64,000 nucleotides of DNA from Apostichopus japonicus (lineage: Eukaryota; Echinodermata; Holothuroidea; Aspidochirotida; Stichopodidae), in contig NC_092563.1 in the NCBI RefSeq assembly GCF_037975245.1, positions 14,372,001-14,436,000 on the forward strand, read 5' to 3'. Shown piece by piece: positions 1 to 13,800 of this stretch. The stretch's first letter is position 1, and every line of letters begins with the position of its first letter. A program made the translations under genes and the position numbers. The notes under the pieces are model-generated. The model was not told the origin of the DNA, did no database searches, and was given only the letters and a program-made list of their open reading frames with translations.

Positions 1-1491
1 AGTAACTGCTACCTATTCAGTTACGTATTCGACAATGGTATAGAAGTAACACCTCTGGCAAGACAAAAGCTTGCTTACAAGATGTTCAACATTTGGTCGT
101 GGAAAGAGGTTTAGTCATATGAACTCTAATGACTATGTAGAAGGGTACTATAATGCATCTTGCCCGGTCCAAATAGTTCTTAACCAACTAAAATGACCAC
201 TACCTCATCAGTTTTTAAATATGTACCGGGACCTGAAAAAATCACTTTAGGCCCTAATCAAGACTAGCACGCCTTGGACCACCAAACCAATGGGTCATAT
301 GAATTCTTAACACATTGTAGAAGGATACTATAATGCGTCATGCCCGGTCCAAAGAGTGCTTGACCAATTAAAATGACCACTAAATTAACAATTTTTTTAA
401 ATGAATGTAACGGGAACTGATATAAAAACATTTGGGCCCTAATCAAAACCAGCACGCCTTGGACCACCCAACCAATGGGTCATAGGAACTCTAAAGACAT
501 TGTAGAAGGGTACCATAATGCGTCATGCCCGGTCCAAAGAGTTCTTGACCAATTTAAATGACCACTAAACCATTACTTCTCTAATGAGTGTAACGGGACC
601 ACGAAAAAGCTTTGGGACCTTATATCCATGCAGCACGCCTTGGATCACCAAACCGATGGTTAACATGAACTCTAAAGACATTGTAGAAGAGTACCATCAT
701 GCGGCTTGCCCGGTCCAAAGAGTGCTTGAATAATTTAAATGATCACTAAATCATTACTTCTTTAATGAGTGTAACGAGACCACGAAAAACCTTTGGACCC
801 TAATCCATGCATCAATCCTTGGATCACCAAACCGATGGTTAACATGAACTCTAAAGACATTGTAGAAGAGTACCATCATGCGGCTTGCCCGGTCCAAAGA
901 GTGTTTGAACAATTTAAATGACCACTAAATCATTACTTCTTTAACGAGTGTAACGGGACCACGAAAAAGCTTTGGGCCCTCATCCATGCAGCACGCCTTA
1001 GACCACCTAGCAAATGGGTCATATGAACTATAATGACAATTATATAATGACAACGTATAAGGGTACCATAATGCGTCTTGCCTGGTCCAAAGAGTGCATG
1101 ACCAATTAAACTGACCACTAAATCATCACTTCGTTAATGAATGTAAATGGACCTGCAAATCTTTAGGCCCCAGTCAAGACCAGCAGCACGCCCTGGACCA
1201 CCCAACCAATGGGTCATATGAATTCTAAAGACATTGTAGAAGGGTACCATAATGCGTCTTGCCCGGTCCAAAGAGTGCTTAACCATTTAAACTGACCACT
1301 AAATCATCACTTCATAAATGAATGTAACGGGACCTAAAAAAAAACAAAAAACGTAAGGCCATAATTAAAACCAGCACGCCTCGGACCACCCAACCAATAG
1401 GTCATAAATTCTAAGGACATAATTGAAGAGTCCCATAGTCAGTCTTATACGGTCCAAAGAGTATTTGACCAATACAAATGTCTAATGCACA
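1..1491. repeat. Satellite array, about 182-bp unit, eight copies
   Basis: The word tgcccggtccaaa or a close variant recurs at about 161, 341, 526, 707, 886, 1079, 1260 and 1446, so the spacing is 179-193 bp. Each unit also has a block near gcacgccttggaccacc, a block near acattgtagaagggtacc and a block near taaatgaccactaaatca. Copies differ by scattered substitutions and small indels. The array runs off the left edge, so its full length is unknown. On the right it is interrupted by a MITE starting at 1500. The short open frames inside it are not genes. Confidence 0.9.
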
Positions 1492-1499
1492 ATCATTAT

Positions 1500-1881
1500 C
1501 AAGGGCGTAGGAACCGGGGTCTGTGAAAAATGTGGAGGGGCTGAAGTATCATTCCGCCCCCCCCCCCCCCCCCGCTTCGCAAGTCAGAAAACCCCTTTTT
1601 CATTTTATTTCCAAATGAGAAAAAAAATCTCATTTGGAGCACCAAATTGCATCTAAGGCCAGGTGAAAATACAAAATTAAGTTTACAAAATGGAGTGGGT
1701 GTTGAAGTGTGCTATATTGCACCAAATTGCATCTGAGGACACCTGGAAATGAAAACAATTCCAAAGGGGAGGGGACACCTCATCCCCTTAGACCTCTCCC
1801 CTTAGACCCCTCCCCCAGGCCGGCCATCAGTCTTCAGCCCCCCCCCCCCCACTCACTCAAAAGTACCTTACTACGCCACTG
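1500..1881. mobile_element. hAT-like MITE, 382 bp
   Basis: The ends form short inverted repeats: CAAGGGCGTAG on the left, and the complement of CTACGCCACTG on the right. The flanking 8-mers are ATCATTAT (1492-1499) and ATCATCAT (1882-1889), an 8-bp target duplication with one mismatch, as expected for hAT insertions. The interior has a C17 run and the phrase caccaaattgcatct twice (about 1641 and 1720). There is no coding sequence. It sits at the edge of the satellite array. Confidence 0.6.
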
Positions 1882-2433
1882 ATCATCATCCAGCAGATTT
1901 ATCAAAACGAGAGCCTATAGGTGATATCGTTCAATGCTTGGACGTTATTGCATGTGCCATTAATGCATGGTACGCCTAGGGAATGGTTTATTAATTTGAT
2001 TGTTTGTCCGGCTGTAAGCTTCAGTTGAGCATTTATGATAGTGCCTGCTACATGCCTGCTACAGCGTTGCTACAGCCCTGGTAAGATGCTGTCGCTTTAT
2101 ACAATTGTGTTCAAATAACTGCCACATTGCAAATTTCCCCTTTGATTAGGCTAAAATTTCGTAAGTGATTTGCGCAAGTTAAAGTGTTAAATAGGTTGAC
2201 ATATCAATGCATTCGGAAGTCATTTAGAGGTAACTTTTTAAAATTGTAAAAACATTCCCACAGAATTTGGCCATGGACATGCGGCCATTAATTGGAATGC
2301 ACTTAAAACGAGTTATCTTTTTTTCATTCCTTGAGGGTCCAAAGTGCAATTTGAAATGCTACCGGTTGACACTAAACGTACAACCCATAACATACGAGAT
2401 AGGGGTGAGTCACACGCCCCTTACGAAATCATT
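1882..2433. other. Intergenic, no gene seen
   Basis: AT-rich unique-looking sequence without a recognisable exon, RNA gene or repeat boundary. I see nothing supportable here. Confidence 0.5.
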
Positions 2434-2696
2434 GATCCGTCACTGGCTAACCTGTGTGTATAATAGGGATCAGCGCTGTAATGATGTCACTGTTCCTCTC
2501 TCTCTTCCTGGTGTCTTGGCGTTTCACTTTAACTCCCTCCTTTTTCTCTTTTTCTTCTTTTTCTTTTCCCTTCCTTCCTCTCCTCCTCCTCTTTTTTTCC
2601 CTCTCATTTTTCCTTTTTTCTTCTCTTCTTTGCTCTCCTCTTTTTCTTACCCGGGGGGCGCGCGCCCGAACGCCCCCCCCCCTGGATAAGCGCCTG
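2434..2696. repeat. Pyrimidine-tract dispersed repeat, copy 1
   Basis: This begins with GATCCGTCACTGGC, continues with gtgtataatagggatcagcgctgtaat-like sequence, has a CT-rich tract of about 140 bp, then cttacccggggggcgcgcgc, and ends in GGATAAGCGCCTG. A second copy with the same order and the same two boundaries lies at 42868-43125, so this is a dispersed element. The long CT-rich open frames through it are artefacts of base composition. Confidence 0.75.
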
Positions 2697-3272
2697 CATT
2701 TATCGCCTTTGCGAAAAAAAAAGTTTTTTCACCCAAAAAACCGTAAGCAGTTTTTGCAAAAAAAGTTTGCCAAAATTTGACCCATTTATTCATAAATGTC
2801 AAGATAAAACTCAAGATATAACAAAGGTTTGATTTGACTGCTTTGAAATCACGTATCACTGGCAAGATGCGTCGAGCGCCCTTTTATTTCGCTCAGTTTG
2901 CAACTTTTCAGAGGAACAATAGAAAACCGAAAAACTTTTAGGGACAGCAAAAGATTTTAAACCTTTGTTCGTCGTAAAAGTTTTTCGGGTCTTACTTTTT
3001 CTTGAGATGAAAAAACCTGTTGTCGCAAATGCGATAAATTTGTATCTTTTCTGTTTTTTTTTTTTAAGGAAAAAATACCATAAGTTACATTTACATAGAA
3101 AGAAAATAAATCAAACTCTTATTAACCTCAAAATTTAAACCCAGTTAGTTAATTAAGCCTTATATATTTGATGTGGTAACTCTGTGGTGGTGGTTTTTGT
3201 CTAACCGGGATGAACTCAATTGTCGCCCCGTGTATGCAAGAGTTTTAAGGATATTTTGGGCAATGGTCTAAA
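2697..3272. other. Intergenic, no gene seen
   Basis: AT-rich sequence with poly-A and poly-T runs. No exon or RNA gene was recognised. Confidence 0.5.
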
Positions 3273-3280
3273 AGGGGACA

Positions 3281-3566
3281 CAGGTGCGTAGCCAAGGGGT
3301 GGGGGACGGGGCAGCGGCCTCCCTTGAGCATATTTTTAAATTTGTTTTAAATGCTTTTATGATATCGCTAGTATTTTCAAAGGAGAAAATGCTAAGATGC
3401 AACTTACAAGGCCTGGGAAGTGCCATTTCCAGCGATCTGGAAGGCATTTTCAGCCAAAATTTTCTTGCATGCTTCACGCCAACCTATGGTGGCGCTACGC
3501 TTAAACAGTTTGCAATGCCGAATCTAGTTTTGCCCTTCCCTTGGCAAAATCCTGGCTACGCGCCCG
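3281..3566. mobile_element. hAT-like MITE, 286 bp
   Basis: Inverted ends: CAGGTGCGTAGCCAAGG on the left, and the complement of CCTGGCTACGCGCCCG on the right. The identical 8-mer AGGGGACA flanks both sides (3273-3280 and 3567-3574), a perfect target duplication of hAT size. The interior shares the phrases catttccagcgatct and gtggcgct with elements at 16799-17419, 25365-25659 and 26328-26697, so these form one family group. The open frames across it are not genes. Confidence 0.8.
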
Positions 3567-4027
3567 AGGGGACAAAGTAATTCCATTGGCCTACAGCCAA
3601 ACAGAAATGCTAAGTAATCTTGGCTCATGATTGGCGGGATTTATTAAGTGACCATTGCACTAGGATAAGTGACCGCTAGGATAAATTACCTCTACACTGA
3701 GATATAATGGGGTATTACAAGTTAACCCAGCTGGCCCACACATGCCCCCGTCAACAATGAAGGCAAGCAGTTTTTTTATAAAACATGTTTTAAAGCAAGT
3801 TCTTGCACGATACACCTATTTACCATCTACAGATGGTTCAAAGTGAAGGAATACAAGCAGATTATTATCAGAGGTTTTCATGTCTGATGTGTACGTAGGA
3901 CATCGTCAAAGTGTCTGGGAACACGCAGGCAAAATATTAGGATATGTCTGACAGGCGAATACTGATGAACGATATTCACCTACAGAAGTTAGATCTGAAC
4001 ACACCATTAACGTCTTATTTAGCAACC

Positions 4028-4378
4028 TTTAGAGGTATTGAAGACTCGCCCCAAACTGGGCTCTAAAAAACTTTCCGTTGCTTGCAAGTGAAGTTTTCTC
4101 CTTGCGATACAAAATGAGATAGTAATGAACGTGATACCTTGTTATCTTTTTATCTAGACCTTAGTTGTCTATCGCTGCTATGTACACTGTGTTGTGGGTA
4201 TTGACCGTAGCTGTATGTATTGACTGTACAATAGTGTCTAATAACCGACGGTAGCAAGCTGTGTGTGTACTTTCTGGGATCTATGGTGGTGTCTAACACT
4301 TCTGTTACACCTCATTCCAAACTAGGTCAGATTACTGGCATCAGACGTTTCTTCGTGCACGAGTCTTCACACCCTTTG
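4028..4378 (+). mobile_element. TTAA-type MITE, copy 1 (about 350 bp)
   Basis: It starts with AGGTATTGAAGACTCGCC and ends with the inverted counterpart GAGTCTTCACACCCT. The interior matches the copy at 62539-62906 almost throughout, for example ggtagcaagctgtgtgtgta and ggtggtgtctaacacttctg. The better-preserved copy is flanked by TTAA; here the flanks have decayed to TTTA and TTTG. TTAA target sites are typical of the piggyBac and Kolobok superfamilies. No coding sequence. Confidence 0.75.
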
Positions 4379-7300
4379 ACTGATGACTTATCTTTTTCTC
4401 CTACAGTGGTGGTTTTTCGGCCATTGTTACAATAACTATTAAAAAATCCCCGATATGTAATATGTCAACTACACAATAAGTGGAATTGGGTTGATAATGA
4501 GGAAATAAAGGTAAAATGGGAAAAAATAATTCAAATAAAAACAATAAATGTAAGAAATTTCAAAAATCTGCAGTATTGTACGTTGAATGCTCTCCCCCAT
4601 GCATATTGTATTTATTGCAAACTTTCACATGTACATAGACACAATCCTACAGTTTCCATCAATCTGTAATATTAGTGACTCTCTCAAGAATATTGTTTGA
4701 TGGGAAACCAGAGTGTAAATTTATGGCATTCAGATATGGTGAAACAAAAATGGATTGAAAGATTCGATGACCCGCAGATATCTGGGGGGGGGGGGAAATC
4801 ATTTTTGAAGCTGCTCTTTTAGGTAGTGTTTAAAGACATTTGGTAGTTATTAAATACTTTTATTTATAAGCTGAAAGAGTGATAATATTAAGACCTCTGT
4901 AAACCGATAACACAGAAAACATGCTGTCATTACTACTTACACAAAATGCTGCCCTCAGTGTGTAGACCTGTAGACTAGAACCAGTCCATCTCATACTATT
5001 CTAACAAAGGAGTTGCCACTTCAATCAATCAAGATTATTTTTTTTATTATTATTATCATTTTTTTCAGTCTTCATCATTTAAATTTTTTTATATTTTTTT
5101 ATCCTGTTGCCTTAATATTTTTGACTACTTTTTGCATATATATTATACCTTTAAAAAAAAGTACTTAAAAGGAATAACTACTGACTCCCAAATATGCTGG
5201 ATATGACAACATTTCTACAATCATAAAAAACTTTGATCAGCTGCTTTGACAACTTTTCTTCTTTTAGTGTACTTATTATCCTGATCACAGCTTTAATGAT
5301 GACCTTTGTGTTCACACAGTTGCCATGGTGACATGACTGAACTATGCAGTCTTTCCTAAATATAGTTCCCATTAAGCATTGCATCATTTTGTTTCACTAA
5401 AGAGACCCTTTAAGTTGAAAAGAGAATACTAATATTATATACTATTCCACACCAAATTTGGCTCTCAAGTCTCTCATTTTTTTGTATAAACTTTCTAAAA
5501 TGATTTCCCTGCTTCCTAATTTGCTCAGAGATGAATAAAATAAAACATTGCATTGCCTGGTCTTGAATTGACCAATAAAATAATTTTAAAGCAGAGTTGC
5601 AAAATTACACAAAAAATTAAAATCATAAGAAATATCATAATATTTTTAACAATTTTCAAACATGGTCTCTTAGGTTATAAATTTTGAATACGTTATATTT
5701 ACAATTACAGTAGTACAATTTCGAGTTCACTTTATAATGATCTACTCTCCATGAGGTTCCCGCCATCTCTAATGACGGCCTAAATAGTACTTAATAAACA
5801 TTTTCTCATATTAAGCTGTTATATTCAAGAACAGTATAGTATGTAAGATAGACCATGTCATCTTGTGTTCCATTAAACCTTCCATAACTATCAATTTTGT
5901 TTAAAATCTTAAAACTAATGAAAAAAAAAATACTCAATGCATTAAATTACTCCAACATCATTACACATTCATGCATAAGAAACAGATTGCTAATATTATT
6001 CCCTATTCATCACAGAGCCTATTGAAGTGAAGACAGATCTGTAAATGACCAAAGGAAAAGATTTTGCCCTCCGAGAAAATTAACCCCACTTGATCGTTGA
6101 CTTATATTGACCTCAAAGGTACCGAATATATGACAAACGAAAGTTTCAAATGTCCCCTCAATGGAAAACTGAAAACATTTAATAGGTTTATCTCTTACGC
6201 TAATGTTATTTAATTTATTTTGTAAACAATTAATACACAATGTAAATATATTTGTATTACAACAAAAACAACTGATTGAAATAAAACTAATTGGAAGACT
6301 AATCAAGTGATCGTTAATTAAAGCGACAAGAGGAAAGACGTGGAAAGGAGTTAATTAGTCACAAATTTTACCCTGGAAGCAACTTATTCCAAAAGTATTT
6401 TTGTCACCCTGCATATTAATATGACATCATATTTTGACAAGACATTTTTGCGAGTAGTATACATTTGAGTATTCGGTAACAGAATGACTTAATATGTAAC
6501 AATCAAAGCTTTCTTAAAACTTTTTAAATCATAATATCTGAAAGATTCTTCTGGCTAAACACTTCTATTGAGTGGGAAAGATGATGCCACAGCTTTGAAT
6601 ATGAACCCTGAATACAACGTTTTTGACATCAGGTAAGATTCACACTATTGGTGATTCAATGCTTTTGGCAAATGCAATTGAAGGCTACTGTGCATATTGA
6701 ATACCGTGACCTAGGCAGTGTTTGCGTACCAGACCAGTACCAAGATTTGATTTGACATTCCCCTGAAAGCAAATTTAATACAACTATTCTGTAGGTCCAT
6801 GGTGACATCTCACTCGCGGCAAGAATGTTGTATTACGGTGTGTGGTCGGAATGAAAACATTTGTGTACTGGGAACATTGAGTAATAAGTGTATAAGTGTC
6901 TCTTTTCCTTCATTCTGTGTGCAACATGAGGATCAGTGGTAGCTGGTTACTCCAAAACTTAGATCGGATCACTTGTATTTGGTTGACTATTTATACTATA
7001 CAAGCAAAAAGATTAGGTTGTAAAAATCAAGCAAGCATATTGTTAACACTCACTGCAATGCGTAACCATAATAGTCTCTGTAATACGATGTTCCCTCATA
7101 TTCCAGCGTTACCAGGCCTACAGTATAGTCTTTCCATACAGCGTTTACCCAATTAGTTATGCATTCTGGAAGCTTAGGCCCTCTATATATTAAGAAAATT
7201 CCATTGATTTCCAATTATTAGGCATAATTCTGAAAACTTAGGCCTTCTATATATTAAGAAAACTCCATTGATTTGCAAAAATTAGACATAATTTGGTCTG

Positions 7301-7872
7301 ATTATTATTTTCATGTTAAATGATGAGTGTAGAAGAACTAGTTGTTTTCACTCTGTTCGCATTTGCTGAGCTGCTTTTTGACCTTGAGTCACAAAAAACA
7401 CAGGATAGATGACCTTTGCTTCTTTATCATTATCACAGCCACCCCCATCACCACCCTCCCACCCCCCCACCACCGCCTAAACAGTATTAACATGACATTC
7501 CACCTACCTCCAGATGTGTATGAGAATTCCTGCACTCTAACTTCATTTTACTCTGATTCCAGGTTTACTGAAAAGCGGTAAATTTCTAATAGATTAAGCA
7601 AATTATTTGGTAAACTTTGATTTAACGACCTTTCCACCGCTCCGGTACAAGAGTCGTCCTTCTTTGTCCACCTTGCCTGTTAAGGAGTCCTATGTTTACC
7701 TTCCTTGTCTCTTCGTAGAATTTCAACGCAAATCTCTAGTGCTACTCGAGCGATCCTTCGCTTCCCCTGGTCGAACCTCGTCGACGACGCCCTCTTCCAG
7801 CATACAGCTGACGATATTTACCAACAGAGCAGCATCCTTAACTGGCACTGCTTGTATTCTCGTCTGGTATTA
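4379..7872. other. Intergenic, no gene assembled
   Basis: This AT-rich stretch holds no exon I can support. A 65-bp direct duplication is visible at about 7165-7290 (two copies of cttaggccctctatatattaagaaaa-type sequence with small differences). The last part, nearest 7872, is probably the 3' untranslated region of the MARVEL gene on the minus strand. Confidence 0.5.
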
Positions 7873-10800
7873 CTAGATCTGGGGTTTGGCGCCGGGGGGA
7901 GCATATGAGTACCCATCCATGTTCCCCTGCTCTACTGCCTCGAGTGTTTCCTTAATAATGCTTCTCTTCCACGCTCTGATGGCAAAGATCATCTGGCAAA
8001 AGTAGGCTACCATCGCTATGAAGGCAAACGCCTGCAAAAATGGAAAATTTATTGCAACATCAATGTCATCAAACTTACTAAAATATCTATCTATCTATAA
8101 AGAAAATAATTTAAAAAAAAAAAAAAATTTCTTTCTTATTTTAACAGAGAAATAGAAGTTTCCAGTTACTTAATACCATTTTAGCGAATCCGTGTTTATT
8201 GAATTCCAAAAAAATGATAAATAATTTTCCAAACATGTTGTCAAAGTATGAGAACGCTAATGTTGTGTTTGACAGAGAAACAATTTTTTAATCGTTATGG
8301 ATGGACACTTCCAATATGATTTGAACAGTACAGAACGTTACGTCATCTACGCTAATGCAGATTGCGACATAACCAACGCTCCGTACAGTACCTACAGTAT
8401 TCACAACAAAAACTGCGTTTGTATACAGATTAATTTCTTCCTTAATTTTCGGTGAAATTTCTTATAAATTAGATATGTTTTCAAAAACTCCTTAGGCCGC
8501 CATATATATAGTAGATTGGTGGTTTCGTGGTCTTTGTGTTACACAAGATTAGTTTGAACAGCAGACTCTTCGTTGTTTACACATGGAGCTATCCAGCTCC
8601 TACGCGAAGAATGTTTGCATGTAGGCTACTCTAAACGTTTACAATCGGACAGTTCTGCGAAGCCTAAGCTTCTCGGTACTACATTCTGCTCTGTTATCCA
8701 TTCCGCAAGTTAGATCTTTCGGTGTTCCAAATACTTTTCAAATTTCCTTTTACTGTAAATTTGATCCGTGAATTTTATTTCAGTGATTTCGAAGAACAGT
8801 TTATGAACTGTGGTTTGAGTGTATTATGTGCAACGCTATACAAGTACACCAACTGGGCATGGTAGGATATACGTTCGCGAGTGTATACGTAATATATAAT
8901 AGGCAATCACCTGTGTGTGTACACATGAGTGTGTATTTGCTGCGGAAATAGGAGTGCTAACTTCAAGTCACCTGTTTTGCCTATTTGCCAGCGCTACGTC
9001 AATCACCAAATTGATGCGTTCAAACAAACAGTACTTTTGGTGAGAAACTGGTAAATTTGAAAACCAGATTTCTACAAGAAGAAAACATCGAATGGGGACA
9101 ATTTTCACATGGTTAGAAAGAGAAAATTAAGAACTATAAGTACAACGTATCAAAATCTTTCACCAGACAATTCCTTTAAATTCATGAATCTGTGTGCACA
9201 TCAGGAATTTACAGTAGGTCTCATTACTTACAACTGCTAAAATCAAACCGGCCTTGCCCTCCGTGTTAGCAGCAACGTGGCCAGCCATCGTCATAGTGAC
9301 GATTGCTGCAATTGCACAGTAGGATAATTCCTGAAAGAGAACAAAAAAAAAACAAGAGGAATTAAAGAAAATAGATTAATTTTAAATATAGATATGAATG
9401 AATCCTGGCTGGCTAAAAGTAAGATGGGGTTCTCATCTAGAAGAATTCTACAGTCTTCCTGTCTAAAATCGCCTTCCAAATTGTTTACAAGAACCAAAAT
9501 AAACCTGTAAATTGGAAAAAAAGCCATCGGTTGAAAAGTTTACTGTGTAATTTATAATCAATCTGGCTTCTACCACATGCACATGTGGCTTCTGCTCACT
9601 GTAGCTTTGTAAACTAAATTGCTTTCCATGCTGATTATTATTAACGTCAGTTGACAGATCTATGTCAGTAAGTACTGCATGTGGTTAAAATCATTTGGGT
9701 ACTCTTAAATTAGAAAATAATTAAACTGTTTTAAATCCAGTACGGTAAATTTGGTTTTTGTTGTATTGTTTGATGATCTGCTTTCTCTTTGACTGTTTCC
9801 TTCGTAAACCTTTGAAATTTATACATAATTTCATCTTTTCTAAATTTGCAAATTTTCATTGTTAAAGATAGTATATCTTCGGATACCTGTTAAGTTTTTT
9901 TTTTCTTTTTTCTCTCTTATGTTTGATGAGGGATTTATTGTACCAATAGATTGTAGCTATAAACTTTACAAGTGCTGCAAAATGCAGCTAACATGAAAGG
10001 GGATTGGGAGGGGGGGGGGGGAATGCAGCAACAGCTCAGCTGTGATGATTTAGTATATCACCCAAATGGAAATAACATGCTGCTTTATCTCCATCACCAT
10101 CAACTTTTACGGTCTCTGTTCATTACCTTTCACGTTCCCCCTCTGATATACAGGGACGAACCGCTAACTCTGGCATGATGGTGAACTACCTAATATATAT
10201 CAAAGGTTGTATAAATACTGACCAGTAAACCCCACGGTAATCGGACCTTCTTCACGAGACCGGTGACGTAGAAAACGATGATGCATGTAGTGATAGCCAG
10301 AAAGACGGCCGAGGTCTGAATGAGATGCGCGTAGAATTCTTCGTCTGGGTTTTTGTCTGGCGTTGCCACTACGGAAATGATGCAGGCCAGCATGAGGAGC
10401 TGTTCAGTATGTACAGAAGAAAGGGAAAACTGGCTTTAATGCATTTTCAACATTTAAAAGATGTGTATAATACTACCTTAGATTGGCAGTCAAGATTAAG
10501 AAACTTGGTGATGGCTTAAATCAAATTTAAAAAAATAAATAAAAACTTGGTTTTGGAAGAAAATACAGTACAGTACAATCATGCCTTGGAATAGTAATAA
10601 TATAAATTTTTTTATAATAAAAAAAAATGAAAAAAAATGCACTTGGAAATATTTCAATGAAACTGAAAAATGAAAATTAAGGTTAGATCTGTCACAATTT
10701 ACAATGGTACTTATTAATAATGATTTACTAAATTCTAAATTTCTTATGATCTTTATATTGCATTCATGCTACTGTACAGTATTCTGGCAAGAAGTTCATC

Positions 10801-13800
10801 TGCAGGTTATCTTCTCATTTTAATTTTTTTTAATATCAGTTTCGATTGTAATGGAACTTTTTCTGTATGAAATGCGAATTTAATAAATGCCATGTCATGA
10901 AAGTAGTCCTGGCTTAGACTTGGTGTCTAACTTTTCATAGCATCAAGTTTCAAGTTGGAGGGCTCAGCTTCTGAGCTGCTAATAGTGGGGTACCTATTTC
11001 TTACAATTTTGTGTTTTTGTGAAGTTTTGGATGCCAAGCCGTGTTGGAAGATGTCTTGGCTACTAAATGATACAAATGCTAGAATCTTCAATGACACTTT
11101 TAAACCTAAAAGAGGTTTAATGGGTACAGTGTGAAAGTTCTAGACCTTTCCTTCTATCATTTCATTGACAGAACATGTATCACAGTATCCCCCAAAACTT
11201 GCTGGCACTTAACACTGCATCATTGGAATGGTAAGCACTGTGCCCCCACTTCCCGGAAAGTATAAACTAGCAAAGGAATTCCAGAAATCCCACCCTCCTC
11301 CCCCCTCCTCCCCCCCCCCAAAAAAAAACAGTTTATTTTTTGAATGGAAGATTTGGAAAGAGGAGAAATTGGGGGGGGGGGGCGGGATGGAGTGCTCCTG
11401 AAGTTGGGGCGCAGTGCTAAAATGTTCCAGTAAAGTGATTTAGGTAAATCTATAGTAAAATGCACATGTACAGTAGAGTTTGAGAGAGGTAACAGAGGGG
11501 TGGAGTAAAATTCAGCAAAACCCAACATAAGAAATGCAATATGAGGTATTAAATTCCATTCCTCCCTTCAAGACAATGTATTCAAGAATATAGTCTTGTC
11601 AATGTTCGTCATGGTAACTATGAAAGTTTGTCCAAGTTAGCCTTCCATGTACTGTACATGTGAGTGGTACTGTAATAAAATACTTTCATTATACTGTAGA
11701 TGTGGCCACATAGAGTAATTATTAAAAGCTCTGTAGTACCAGAACTGTGATTTTTAAAGTTTTCAAGCTCTTCACAAACTTAAAGGGATTGGTACTGTAT
11801 GTTACCTCAGTACACTGTACTCACAACTTCATACTCTATACTTTAGGGAATATTCCAAAATTGCACGTTTTTTCTTTTTCTTTCTTCTTTTATAGTGAAG
11901 AATGTGTTTTATCAGAGTGCATACAACTCCCTGGTGTGATAGGGTGATTACCGATTAGATACATACTGTATGTATCCAGTATTGTTATACCTAGACAGTA
12001 CTGTAAATACTACACAAGTCCCATTCCTGTTAAACAAATGTTATTTATGTATAACAGCTTAAATTTTAGACAAGACTAGATACAGTATCATGCTTTCAGT
12101 ATTTTAACTGACTAAAGACACAAGACATGAAAATTGCTACACAAAAGTATTTAATTACTCGCTGTAATTGCAACTGACTGCCTAAACCAAGAATTGGAAT
12201 CATTTTATGAATATATACAGATACAGAGCGAATAACTTCCAGAAAATAACTACTGTAGAATGTTACTTATTGTACTGTAAGTTACTTACAATACAAAGTG
12301 AGCATAATGGAGATCAAGTACAGAACTAAAAAAAGCTGCAGTTAGTATCTCTGACAGAGACTGACTTTCTGACTGCTGATTAGCTCTTTATTTGTTCAAC
12401 GGTTAAGAATTTAGATAACTTGTGATGAGTCAGCTCAAATACAAAACTACCGCTTAATTAATACCGGCTTCAATGCAAACTGCATATGGTAGGTACAGTA
12501 TTACTCTCAGGAGAATGGGATAAGCAGTAAGCACATGTATGTGTGCATGTGTGTATGTATGCATGTATGCATCTATGGGTGTATGTACTGTATGCATGTA
12601 TGTATACTTGTAAGTATGTACTGTATATATGTATTTATGAATGTGTGATGCAGAAGAACGGACACATACACTGCAATTATCTAAAGCACTTTCTGCAAAT
12701 AGTCGTCAGTTTCCAAAAGCAGTATTTCATCAAACCCATCGATAATTACTCAAAAGTAACAATGCAAGTTTCCAACAAAAAGACATCCAACTAGAAGGAG
12801 TAATTAAATTTTAAAAAATTATCTCATTATTATAATTCACTCTTCAGCCACTTTTTTTACTGTATACTATATTTCAGTTTTAATATGTTAAATGCAGATG
12901 TAGCAAATTAGAAATTCTGGTTTTTCTGGTTTCCTTAAATTGGAAATGAAACATATATATTCAACTGCCGTATCGAAATATTTAATCTGAAATCGAATAT
13001 CGAGTTTCTTAATCACTTCACTATCATTCAAAATTATTCACTTTATGGCACTTTGTGGCTCAGGGGTGTCTTAGTTTGATCAATCCTGACCTCATTTTGG
13101 TGCAATACCTGACTGGTTTTGTGAAATTGTGGACCAGATGCAAAAATGACTTTACAGTATAGATGTATATCAACTCTAATACTGTACTGGCCAATGATAT
13201 TGTTTGAAGTGTTCACTATATCATACTAGGGTGGCACACTATATTGTAATCAACCCATAGTCCCATACAGGTGCAAAGTTCAACTCATTGGATAAACTGG
13301 CAGTACCAATCCATGTCCTTCACACCACTTTCATGAGCTTGTGTTTAAACAATGTACAGTACCTGAATACAACAAGATATCAATTAGTAGTAATTAAATG
13401 GTCAATCACCCTTTCTTATGAATCTGATCTGACAATTAGGATGCAATGTACAGTATCTGTAACAAGTCTTGATGAAATCTGAGTGCCTTTTAAGTCCTAT
13501 GGAAAGATATATCATTCATCATATACTGTAGATTGGTTAATGGGATCTTTTTCAACGAATTTAAAACTAATTGGCACAAGAAAGTTATGCTCTTCAGAGG
13601 TTATCTAGACTATTTAGCACACTCACAGATCTTCTTACCAGCCACAGTTAACAAAAAATGGAGATGGGAAGGGGAGGGGAAGGGAATGGGAAGGGGAAGG
13701 AAAGGGGGAAGCTAAGGGGGAAGGGGAAGAGGGTGTGTACGACAAAAAACTTTCAAATATAAGTTTCAAAAGTTCTAATAAAATGTCTTTTCTGTATTAA

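Noticed and set aside
2267-2865. Open frames of 140, 108 and 72 residues
   Set aside because: They run through a CT-rich tract of a dispersed repeat on both strands; composition explains them.
3284-3580. 98-residue open frame
   Set aside because: It lies within a hAT-like MITE with perfect target duplication.
7607-7908. Plus-strand frames of 89 and 67 residues
   Set aside because: They lie opposite the last exon and probable 3' untranslated region of the MARVEL gene.
12543-12794. 83-residue frame rich in C, M and Y
   Set aside because: A reading of the (GTAT)n microsatellite.
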